A stretch of DNA of 64,000 nt from Clostridium aceticum (GTDB lineage: Bacteria; Bacillota; Clostridia; Peptostreptococcales; Natronincolaceae): assembly GCF_001042715.1 (NCBI RefSeq), contig NZ_CP009687.1:1045418-1109417 (forward strand). Direction: 5' to 3'. A program made the position numbers and the translations under genes. Shown here one piece after another: positions 26,627 to 34,182 of this stretch (the stretch's first letter is position 1; every line of letters starts with the position of its first letter). The notes under the pieces are model-generated. The model saw nothing but the letters and a program-made list of their open reading frames with translations. It did no database searches and was not told where the DNA came from.

Positions 26627-28222
26627 TTATACAGCTTCCAGTTCTTCTTTTGTTTCTTTTACTTCTTCCTGTGTTGTAGGCTTTACTATAAAATCTCCTA
26701 ATAATTCATTTAACTCATCACAGTTTAAAGTTTCTCGCTCCATTAAAGCAGAAGAAATTTTTTCTAACTCTGTTTTATAGCTTTGTAGTTGCTGCTGAGT
26801 CATGGCATAGCAGTCATCAATAATTTTATTCATTTCTTTGTTGATTTGTCTTCCTAAAACCTGCATCATAGTAGCGTTATTCGACATATAGCCCAAATCA
26901 CTCATGCCATATTCACAAACCATTTGCATAGCTATATCGGTTACCTTCTTTAAGTCATCCTTGGCACCTGTAGAAAGGTGGCCAAAAATTAATTCTTCAG
27001 CAGCTTTACCTCCCAACATTACCATGATCTTACTGCACAATTCTTCTTTAGTCATAATATAACGATCATCCTGAGGCATATGTAATACATAGCCCAAAGC
27101 TTGACCCCTTGGGATGATAGATACTTTTTGCACAATATCGGTATTGAGTATCTTGCCAATTAGAGCATGACCAGCTTCATGATAAGCAACAATCTCTTTT
27201 TCTTTGAGTAACACAGTTGGGTTTTTTACTTGTAAACCAGCAATGACTCTTTCAATAGCCTGTTCAAAATGTTTTATAGAAATTGTTGTTTTATTTTCTC
27301 TTACAGCGATAATAGCAGCCTCATTAGCGATGTTGGATAAATGAGCACCACTCATACCATGGGTTTTTTTAGCTAGGTCTTGGATTTTAATACTTTCATC
27401 TAAAGGTTTATTTTTTGTATGGACCCTAAGAATTTCTTCTCTTGCCCTCACGTTTGGATTGCCAATAAACATGTGACGATCAAAACGACCAGGTCTAAGT
27501 AAAGCTTCATCTAATAAATCAAGACGGTTGGTAGCAGCAATGACTACAACGCTTTGATCTGTATTAAAGCCATCTAATTCTATGAGAAGCTGGTTTAAGG
27601 TTTGATCCTTTTCATTATTACTATCTAAATGTCTTTTAGCACCAATGGCATCAATTTCATCAATAAAGATAACACTTGGTGCCTCTTTTTTTGCTTTTTC
27701 AAACAAGGTACGTACTCTTTTAGCACCAACGCCTACATATTTTTCCACAAACTCAGAACCGCTTGCTGTAAAAAAAGTTGACTTCGTTTCTCCAGCTACA
27801 GCGGAAGCTAGTAGGGTTTTACCAGTACCTGGGGGACCATAGAACATAATTCCTTTAGGAATTTTAGCACCCATTTTTTGATACTTTTCTGTTTGGTTAA
27901 TAAAGTCAATCACTTCAACTAGCTCTTCTTTTACTTCATCTAAGCCTGCTACATCTTCAAAGGTTACCTTTGGTTTAGTAAAGACCTCATTGTTATTTTC
28001 ACAGCTTTTTTTCTCATCGTTTATCATAGCATGTGCATATTGGAAGGGTTTATCCAACTTGATGTAGTAAACAAACAAGAAAGCTGTTACAGCAATAAGT
28101 ATTAGACGATCTTTACCTCCAAAACCAATACTGAACTCGTTTCCTCCAAAGGATGAGAGACTAGAGAAGAAGGTTAAACCTAGAAAAAACAAGAACAGTA
28201 TGAGTATTATTTTTTTCTTCAC
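26627..28222 (-). CDS. ftsH: Short FtsH-type ATP-dependent zinc metalloprotease
   Basis: A 531-residue AAA+ protease. Walker A GPPGTGKT is at 129-136, Walker B VIFIDEIDAIG near 184-194, the SRH region ATNRLDLLDEALLRPGRFDR follows, and the zinc motif HEAGH is at 348-352. Two N-terminal membrane spans (about 4-20 and 38-54) are joined by under 20 residues, so the usual external FtsH domain of about 70 residues is missing. All catalytic parts are intact. It is probably a second FtsH beside a full-length one; that it is a paralogue cannot be shown from this window. Confidence 0.9.
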   Translation of the reverse strand: MKKKIILILFLFFLGLTFFSSLSSFGGNEFSIGFGGKDRLILIAVTAFLFVYYIKLDKPFQYAHAMINDEKKSCENNNEVFTKPKVTFEDVAGLDEVKEELVEVIDFINQTEKYQKMGAKIPKGIMFYGPPGTGKTLLASAVAGETKSTFFTASGSEFVEKYVGVGAKRVRTLFEKAKKEAPSVIFIDEIDAIGAKRHLDSNNEKDQTLNQLLIELDGFNTDQSVVVIAATNRLDLLDEALLRPGRFDRHMFIGNPNVRAREEILRVHTKNKPLDESIKIQDLAKKTHGMSGAHLSNIANEAAIIAVRENKTTISIKHFEQAIERVIAGLQVKNPTVLLKEKEIVAYHEAGHALIGKILNTDIVQKVSIIPRGQALGYVLHMPQDDRYIMTKEELCSKIMVMLGGKAAEELIFGHLSTGAKDDLKKVTDIAMQMVCEYGMSDLGYMSNNATMMQVLGRQINKEMNKIIDDCYAMTQQQLQSYKTELEKISSALMERETLNCDELNELLGDFIVKPTTQEEVKETKEELEAV

Positions 28223-28355
28223 TGTATCACCACCTTATATGTCTTTAAAAGTAGCATACCCAAAATCATAAACAAACATGATAGGTATGGAGAAGAAAAA
28301 CGAAGGTAAATATATGAAGAAAAATAAATGCATAAAAATTTTTGAAATAAATAGC

Positions 28356-28384
28356 TTGACAAATGATGATGGTACTGATATTCT
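28356..28384 (+). promoter_or_regulatory. Promoter of infC-rpmI-rplT
   Basis: TTGACA (28356-28361), 17 bp, TATTCT (28379-28384). It gives a leader of about 175 nt. Confidence 0.7.
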
Positions 28385-28390
28385 ATTATA

Positions 28391-28538
28391 GAAAACAAAG
28401 TAGAAGATACCGCTTCTCACCTTGCAGCATAAGTTGCAAAGGTTCATAACTGACTATGTTAATGGAAATAGATGAATGATCATTGTTATGTTATTGAATT
28501 GGAAGCGGATAGTAAAAGACTATTCGTTTTTTTTATTG
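28391..28538 (+). promoter_or_regulatory. L20-type leader and attenuator upstream of infC
   Basis: The leader has paired segments and ends in CGGATAGT / ACTATTCG with eight T (about 28506-28538), a terminator lying before infC. Firmicutes infC-rpmI-rplT operons are known to be repressed by ribosomal protein L20 binding such a leader. Position and terminator fit; the L20-binding fold itself was not verified. Confidence 0.65.
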
Positions 28539-28565
28539 GGAACTTTTATTGGGAGGTGTCAAATT

Positions 28566-29084
28566 ATTAGAGATATTAACGAGCTTCAAATTAATGAAGA
28601 AATTAGGGATAAGGAAGTTAGACTTATTGACTCCAATGGAGATCAGCTAGGAATCGTAGCAGCTAAGGAAGCACAAAAATTGGCCAATAGCAAAAATTTA
28701 GATTTAGTAAAAATTGCACCACAGGCGAAACCCCCTGTATGCAAAATCATGGACTATGGAAAGTATAAATATGAGCTAGCTAAAAAGGAAAAAGAGGCCA
28801 AAAAGAATCAAAAAGTTGTTACCGTTAAAGAAGTTAGACTTAGCCCTAATATTGAAAAACATGATTTGCAAGTTAAGGTAGCACAGGCAACGAAGTTCTT
28901 GAAGAATGGAGATAAAGTAAAAGTAACTTTACGCTTCAGAGGTAGAGAACTTAGTAATGTCAGTATGGGTAGAAAAGTTATTGATGATTTTAAGGATTTA
29001 CTAACTGAAATCAGTTTAGTTGAAAAAGAAGCAAAGCTAGAAGGGAAACAAATGATTATGGTCTTGACTCCCAAGAATTCATAG
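28566..29084 (+). CDS. infC: Translation initiation factor IF-3
   Basis: A 172-residue IF-3 with the N-domain signature INEEIRDKEVRLID and C-domain segments VKEVRLSPNIEKHDLQVKV and KVTLRFRGRE. There is no ATG after the GGGAGGTG site (28551-28558). In-frame ATT codons occur at 28563 and 28566; the second has normal spacing and is used here. A rare AUU start is the hallmark of infC, by which IF-3 limits its own translation. Starting further upstream would run into the attenuator. Confidence 0.93.
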   Translation: MRDINELQINEEIRDKEVRLIDSNGDQLGIVAAKEAQKLANSKNLDLVKIAPQAKPPVCKIMDYGKYKYELAKKEKEAKKNQKVVTVKEVRLSPNIEKHDLQVKVAQATKFLKNGDKVKVTLRFRGRELSNVSMGRKVIDDFKDLLTEISLVEKEAKLEGKQMIMVLTPKNS

Positions 29085-29104
29085 ATTAGAAGGAGGAAGT
29101 AATA

Positions 29105-29299
29105 ATGCCAAAAATGAAAAGCCATAGAGGAGCTTCAAAGAGATTCAAAAAGACAAAAACAGGTAAGATTAAAAGAATGAAGGCTTTCAAAAGTCATATC
29201 TTGACCAAGAAAACAGCTAAGAGAAAAAGAAACCTACGTAAAGCTGCATTGGTGTTTAAAGGTGAAGCCAAAAAATTAGCACAAATTATAGCAAATTAG
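29105..29299 (+). CDS. rpmI: 50S ribosomal protein L35
   Basis: A 64-residue basic protein: [17 protein letters not shown] start, [17 protein letters not shown] centre. Middle gene of the infC operon, AGAAGGAGG site. Confidence 0.97.
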   Translation: MPKMKSHRGASKRFKKTKTGKIKRMKAFKSHILTKKTAKRKRNLRKAALVFKGEAKKLAQIIAN

Positions 29300-29324
29300 A
29301 TATCGTTAAAGGAGGTTGTAAACA

Positions 29325-29684
29325 ATGGCTAGAGTAAAAAAAGCGGTTAACGCTAAGAAAAAACATAGAAAAATACTTAAACTGGCAAAAGGTTTTAGGG
29401 GTGCTAGAAGCAAACTATTTAAACCTGCAAATCAGTTTGTAATGAAGGCTTTAAAACATGCTTATGCTGGTAGAAAATTAAGAAAAAGAGATTTTAGAAA
29501 ATTATGGATTACAAGAATCAATGCTGCAACTAGAGCAAATGGATTATCTTATTCAAGATTTATGAACGGTTTAAAAACAGCCGGTATCGAAATGAATAGA
29601 AAAGTATTAGCTGAAATGGCTATTTATGATAAAGAAGGTTTTGCTCAATTAGTAAACGTAGCAAAAGAAAAGCTAAACGCATAA
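29325..29684 (+). CDS. rplT: 50S ribosomal protein L20
   Basis: A 119-residue basic helical protein: [19 protein letters not shown] and [20 protein letters not shown]. It binds 23S rRNA and is the expected autoregulator of this operon. An AAAGGAGG site lies upstream and a weak hairpin with T residues follows (about 29690-29714). Confidence 0.97.
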   Translation: MARVKKAVNAKKKHRKILKLAKGFRGARSKLFKPANQFVMKALKHAYAGRKLRKRDFRKLWITRINAATRANGLSYSRFMNGLKTAGIEMNRKVLAEMAIYDKEGFAQLVNVAKEKLNA

Positions 29685-29689
29685 TCAAT

Positions 29690-29716
29690 AGAGTCCTTAC
29701 ATAAGGGCTCTTTAAA
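29690..29716 (+). terminator. Possible terminator of the infC operon
   Basis: AGAGTCCTTA / TAAGGGCTCT with a short T stretch. Confidence 0.55.
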
Positions 29717-29775
29717 TTATCTTGTAGAAACGAGAGGCAAAACGTATTTAGGAACATAAATTTAGGTGGTGTTAC

Positions 29776-31128
29776 ATGATGAAGGAAAAGCTAGGAAACC
29801 TACGTCTTGAGCCGACACAGATTTTGGTAGCGGGGTTTGCAGTCGTCATTTTGGTTGGGGCCATATTACTAAATCTACCTATTGCATCTCAAGATGGAAG
29901 GAGTATTGGGTTTGTTAATGCTCTCTTCACTGCTACGTCTGCTGTATGTGTTACAGGATTAGTGGTGGTAGATACAGGAACCCATTGGACTGTTTTTGGT
30001 AAGACAGTCATCGTCATATTAATTCAAGTAGGTGGACTGGGTTTTATGACAATGGCAACGATGTTTGCCATTTTGCTAGGAAAAAAGATATCTTTAAAAG
30101 AAAGATTGATTATGCAGGAAGCCTTAAATCAGTATTCTCTAGAAGGGATTGTAAGGTTTACAAAGTATATTATCGTAGGTACCTTTATGATAGAAGGTAT
30201 AGGTGCATTTTTCCTCTCCTTTAGGTTTATACCAGAATACGGTTGGATCAAGGGAATTTCCTACTCCATATTTCATGCCATTTCTGCCTTTTGTAATGCA
30301 GGATTTGACATTATTGGAGAAGGTAGAGGTCTGACACCTTATGTGAGTGATCCTATTGTAAATCTTACCATCGGCTTTTTAGTCATTGTGGGAGGTATCG
30401 GCTTTTCGGTCATGGTAGACTTGATGAATCATAAAAACCTAAAACGCCTTTCATTACATACAAAGATGGTTTTATTTATTACTGCATTATTATTACTGAT
30501 TGGTTTTGGAGGATTTTTAATTTTAGAATGGAATAATCCAGAAACTTTAGGAGAATTAAGTGTTGGCGGTAAGTTGCTAGGAGGTTTTTTTCAATCTATG
30601 ACCACAAGGACAGCGGGATTCAATACCATAGCCCTAGATGCAATGACCAATGCCTCTAAACTCCTTACCATTGTATTGATGTACATTGGGGGTTCTCCTG
30701 CTTCTACAGCTGGGGGAATCAAAACCGCCACATTAGGTGTGATCCTCTTCACCGTCGTTTCAGTAATAAGAGGTAAAGAAGATACTGAGTTGTTTCATAG
30801 GAGAATTCCAAGAGATATTGTGAACAGAGCCATTACAGTGGCAGTTATAGGAATCACTTTAATCATTGTTATCACTATGGTTCTAACGATAACAGAAGCA
30901 GGCACTTCGTTTTTAGATGTATTATTTGAGGCGACTTCTGCCTTTGGCACAGTAGGCTTGTCTCTGGGCATTACCTCGGAGCTAACTATTCCAGGGAGAA
31001 TGGTCATTATATTTATGATGTTTTCCGGCAGAGTGGGTCCTTTGACCATTGCCTATGCATTAGCAAGACAACAAAGAAAAAATAAAGGCATAATAAAATA
31101 TCCTGAAGGAAAAATAATTGTAGGTTAG
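29776..31128 (+). CDS. ktrB: KtrB/TrkH-type potassium transporter membrane subunit
   Basis: A 450-residue protein with the four M1-P-M2 repeats of the Trk/Ktr family. Filter glycines are visible in SAVCVTGLVV, SAFCNAGFDI, TRTAGFNTI and SAFGTVGLSLG, and the GGSPASTAGGIKT loop is present. It forms the K+ (often Na+-coupled) pore. Two adjacent ATGs follow a TTAGGTGG site. It is directly followed by its cytosolic gating partner. Confidence 0.93.
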   Translation: MMKEKLGNLRLEPTQILVAGFAVVILVGAILLNLPIASQDGRSIGFVNALFTATSAVCVTGLVVVDTGTHWTVFGKTVIVILIQVGGLGFMTMATMFAILLGKKISLKERLIMQEALNQYSLEGIVRFTKYIIVGTFMIEGIGAFFLSFRFIPEYGWIKGISYSIFHAISAFCNAGFDIIGEGRGLTPYVSDPIVNLTIGFLVIVGGIGFSVMVDLMNHKNLKRLSLHTKMVLFITALLLLIGFGGFLILEWNNPETLGELSVGGKLLGGFFQSMTTRTAGFNTIALDAMTNASKLLTIVLMYIGGSPASTAGGIKTATLGVILFTVVSVIRGKEDTELFHRRIPRDIVNRAITVAVIGITLIIVITMVLTITEAGTSFLDVLFEATSAFGTVGLSLGITSELTIPGRMVIIFMMFSGRVGPLTIAYALARQQRKNKGIIKYPEGKIIVG

Positions 31129-31140
31129 GAAGGTGAAAAC

Positions 31141-31785
31141 ATGAAGCAATATGTGATCATTGGTTGTGGACGATTTGGCAGAAGTGTTGCAGAAAATCTT
31201 TATAAACTAGGACATGATGTATTAGCTATAGACGAAAATGAGGAAACTATGCAAAGTATTTCTGACAAAGTAACCCATGCTGTTCAGGCAGATGCTACGG
31301 ATGAACATGCTTTACGCTCTTTGGGATTAAGAAATTTTGATGTTGCTGTAATTACCATAGGCTCTGATATCCAATCTTCTATTATGGCGACGTTGATTGT
31401 AAAGGATCTGGGGGTGAAGTATGTAGTGGCTAAGGCACAAAGTGAGATACATGCCAAAGTACTATATAAAATTGGTGCCGACAGAGTAGTTTTCCCTGAA
31501 AGAGATATGGGTATGCGGGTTGCTCACAATTTAGTTTCTACCAACATATTAGACTATATAGAATTAGCACCAGAGTATAGCATCATGGAAATCACTGCAC
31601 TAGATGAGTGGAATGGAAAATCTATACTAGATTTGAATATTCGCTCGAAGTTTGGTATTAACATTATGGCGGTAAAACATGGTAATCACATTAATGTGTC
31701 ACCAACCGCCAGTGATGTGGTGCATAGAGGGGATGTTTTGGTAGTGATTGGTCACAACAATGATTTGAAAAAGTTACAAAAATAG
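31141..31785 (+). CDS. ktrA: KtrA/TrkA-type regulatory subunit
   Basis: A 214-residue RCK protein. The N-domain Rossmann fold has IIGCGRFGRSVAENL and the acidic VLAIDEN. The C-domain (about 135-214) is RCK_C. An octameric ring of this subunit gates KtrB in response to ATP/ADP or NAD(H), and in several firmicutes c-di-AMP binds the RCK_C part. Starts 12 bp after ktrB. Confidence 0.93.
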   Translation: MKQYVIIGCGRFGRSVAENLYKLGHDVLAIDENEETMQSISDKVTHAVQADATDEHALRSLGLRNFDVAVITIGSDIQSSIMATLIVKDLGVKYVVAKAQSEIHAKVLYKIGADRVVFPERDMGMRVAHNLVSTNILDYIELAPEYSIMEITALDEWNGKSILDLNIRSKFGINIMAVKHGNHINVSPTASDVVHRGDVLVVIGHNNDLKKLQK

Positions 31786-31810
31786 TATCCTTGAATTTAG
31801 GTGAATTGTA

Positions 31811-32611
31811 ATGGAGAAACAAGTAATAACCAGCCAGCAAAATAAGCTTATCAAGCATATTAAAGCATTAGAAAACAAGAAAAACAGAAAAATACATGGT
31901 CAGTTTATGATAGAGGGTATTCGTATCATAGAAGAATGTATTTTGCACGAAGTGCCTATAGAGTATCTCCTTTATACAGAAGATGTAGAGGCGGTACAGG
32001 GAGGAAGAGAGCTTTTAGAGCGGGGGATTAAAAAGTATAAAAGTTACGAGGTGGAGAAAAAACTATTTGATACATTATCCCATACTGAAACTCCTCAAGG
32101 TATTATGGCAGTAGTCAATATACAAGACCATAGCCTAGATACACTCAATATAAAAGAAGATGCCTTTTTTCTAATACTAGATAGAATTCAAGATCCCGGT
32201 AATATGGGGACCATTATAAGAACCGCTGAAGCCGCTGGTGCGGATGCAGTTGTTTTGACAAAGGGCTGTGTGGACCCTTATAATAATAAGACTATAAGAG
32301 CTACGATGGGGGCTTTGTTTCATATCCCAATCATAGAAGTAAATGACAATAATACATGGATTGAGGTTTTGAAAAAAGGTCATGTTAAATTGATAGCCAG
32401 TAATTTAAATACTGATTATGATTATACCAAGGTAGACTATAGGGGTAAGATTGCTATCATCATCGGTAATGAGGCCAATGGTATAGATGAGAACCTTTTG
32501 CATTATGTAGATTTATCCATAAAAATACCTATACTAGGAAAAATAGAGTCTTTAAACGCTTCTACTGCTGCAGCTATTTTGATTTATAAAGCAGTGGAGC
32601 ACAAGCTGTAA
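31811..32611 (+). CDS. SPOUT-class TrmH-family RNA 2'-O-methyltransferase
   Basis: A 266-residue protein with an N-terminal substrate-binding domain (QNKLIKHIKALENKKNR) and the SpoU knot motifs: ILDRIQDPGNMGTIIRTAEAAG, IAIIIGNEANGI and IKIPILGKIESLNASTAAAI. It resembles Bacillus YsgA, which also lies just upstream of pheST. The probable target is rRNA; the exact nucleotide is unknown. Confidence 0.88.
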   Translation: MEKQVITSQQNKLIKHIKALENKKNRKIHGQFMIEGIRIIEECILHEVPIEYLLYTEDVEAVQGGRELLERGIKKYKSYEVEKKLFDTLSHTETPQGIMAVVNIQDHSLDTLNIKEDAFFLILDRIQDPGNMGTIIRTAEAAGADAVVLTKGCVDPYNNKTIRATMGALFHIPIIEVNDNNTWIEVLKKGHVKLIASNLNTDYDYTKVDYRGKIAIIIGNEANGIDENLLHYVDLSIKIPILGKIESLNASTAAAILIYKAVEHKL

Positions 32612-32657
32612 ATCTTTAGAAATTTCAAAAAACTTACAGCTATTTCGGTGCTCTCCC

Positions 32658-32687
32658 TTGTTTTCCATCCCTGACCTATGCTATAAT
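32658..32687 (+). promoter_or_regulatory. Promoter of the yqzL-like / pheST unit
   Basis: TTGTTT (32658-32663), 18 bp, TATAAT (32682-32687), with TG one base before the -10 (extended -10). Confidence 0.65.
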
Positions 32688-32726
32688 AAATCTACGATGA
32701 TTGGCTAAGGGAAGGAGTGTGGTTCG

Positions 32727-32840
32727 GTGAAAATAGCAAACACATTTTGGAGAATCTTTGAACTAACTGGCTCCATAACGGCCTATATGATGTACAAGAA
32801 GTTAATGATAAATCAAAACATATATAATGGTAATAGCTAA
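32727..32840 (+). CDS. YqzL-family small protein (37 aa)
   Basis: A 37-codon ORF starting with GTG, 9 nt after GAAGGAG. The core FWRIFELTGSITAYMMYKKL matches the W-x-LF-x-x-TG-x-I-x-x-Y-L-x-x-K pattern of the tiny YqzL proteins of Bacillus and clostridia, whose role is unknown. The C-terminus (about 11 residues) is extra. It sits between the methyltransferase gene and the phe T-box, under the same promoter. Confidence 0.7.
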   Translation: MKIANTFWRIFELTGSITAYMMYKKLMINQNIYNGNS

Positions 32841-32859
32841 GAAGGAGAAAAGTATGTTA

Positions 32860-33075
32860 TAAACTGTTTTACAGAGAGAAGTTGTCATGGGCTGAGAACA
32901 CTTCAAATAAGTATAGCAGAAGTTCGCTCTGGAGCTGTAGAGCTGAAGGTTACATTGTAGTAGGCTTTATCGGAAGGACACCGTTATTGTCTTAGAGAGG
33001 CACAAAATACTGTGCTATTAGGGTGGTACCGCGGATTAGACCTTCGTCCCTTTAGGGGATGGAGGTTTTTTGTTG
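32860..33075 (+). promoter_or_regulatory. T-box leader, phenylalanine specifier, of pheST
   Basis: The T-box sequence GGGTGGTACCGCGG is at 33021-33034. The terminator is CCTTCGTCCC (33041-33050) with GGGATGGAGG (33056-33065) and six T. TTC, a Phe codon, stands at 32923-32925 directly before GCTCTGGAGC, the post-specifier stretch. The matching tRNA-Phe (GAA) is encoded at 8566. Confidence 0.92.
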
Positions 33076-33125
33076 TATAAAAGGAAAAATTTGTTATACT
33101 ACTTAAGAAAGAAAGGAGTTTTGTT

Positions 33126-34145
33126 ATGGAAAATAAGTTAAAAGCACTACAGGAAGATGCAGAAAAAGAGATTATGCTGGCAGATTCTATGGAGACGATA
33201 GAAAAAGCTAGAGTAAAATACTTAGGAAAAAAAGGTGAACTGACAGAAATATTGAGGGGTATGGGGAGCTTATCTGCAGAGGAAAGACCTATCGTAGGTA
33301 AAATAGCCAATGAAGTGAGGGCAGCAATAGAAAGTCTTTTAGAAGAATCAAAAAAGACCATGAAAAATAAGGTTTTACAACAACAGTTAGAGGCTGAGGC
33401 AATTGATATTACTATGCCGGGTAAGCAAGTAAAGTTAGGAAAAAAACATCCTTTAACACAAGGACTAGATGAGTTGAAAAACATTTTTATAGGAATGGGC
33501 TTTAAAATTGCTGAAGGGCCTGAGGTAGAGACAGTTTATTATAACTTTGATGCTTTAAATGCTCCAAGCAATCATCCTTCAAGAGATATGACGGATACCT
33601 TTTACTTCAACAAGGATGTGATCTTAAGAACTCAGACTTCTCCTGTGCAAGTAAGAGTAATGGAGAGAACGAAACCTCCTATTCGTATTATTTCTCCGGG
33701 AAGATGTTTCAGAAACGATACACCAGATGCCACTCATTCCCCAATGTTTCACCAATTGGAGGGTTTAGTAGTAGACAAGGGGATTACGTTAGGAGATCTA
33801 AAGGGTACATTAGAAGTGTTTGCTAAAGAATTTTTAGGCAGCAATACAGAGATTAAATTTAGACCTCATTACTTTCCATTTACTGAACCTAGTGCAGAAA
33901 TAGACGCATCTTGTTTTAAATGTGGTGGAGATGGTTGTAGCTTCTGTAAAGGTAGTGGATGGATAGAACTATTGGGGGCTGGAATGGTGCATCCAAATGT
34001 ACTTAGAAATTGTGGTATTGATCCTGAGATATACAGCGGTTTTGCTTTTGGTATGGGTATAGACCGTCTGACTATGTTAAAATATGGGGTAGACGATATT
34101 CGATTGTTCTTTGAAAATGATATGCGGTTTTTAGATCAGTTTTAA
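33126..34145 (+). CDS. pheS: Phenylalanyl-tRNA synthetase alpha subunit
   Basis: A 339-residue class II catalytic subunit. It has an N-terminal coiled coil (1-85), motif 2 around [20 protein letters not shown], and motif 3 [14 protein letters not shown]. It forms an alpha2-beta2 enzyme with PheT, 37 bp downstream. Confidence 0.97.
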   Translation: MENKLKALQEDAEKEIMLADSMETIEKARVKYLGKKGELTEILRGMGSLSAEERPIVGKIANEVRAAIESLLEESKKTMKNKVLQQQLEAEAIDITMPGKQVKLGKKHPLTQGLDELKNIFIGMGFKIAEGPEVETVYYNFDALNAPSNHPSRDMTDTFYFNKDVILRTQTSPVQVRVMERTKPPIRIISPGRCFRNDTPDATHSPMFHQLEGLVVDKGITLGDLKGTLEVFAKEFLGSNTEIKFRPHYFPFTEPSAEIDASCFKCGGDGCSFCKGSGWIELLGAGMVHPNVLRNCGIDPEIYSGFAFGMGIDRLTMLKYGVDDIRLFFENDMRFLDQF

Positions 34146-34182
34146 GGATAGTTTTAGTAAAAAGTAGAGGAGGATTTCATAG

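Noticed and set aside
32597-32654. GAGCAC-AGCTGTAA / TTACAGCT-GTGCTC hairpin as terminator of the SPOUT methyltransferase gene
   Set aside because: The arms are good, but no T-run follows; left uncalled rather than labelled a terminator.
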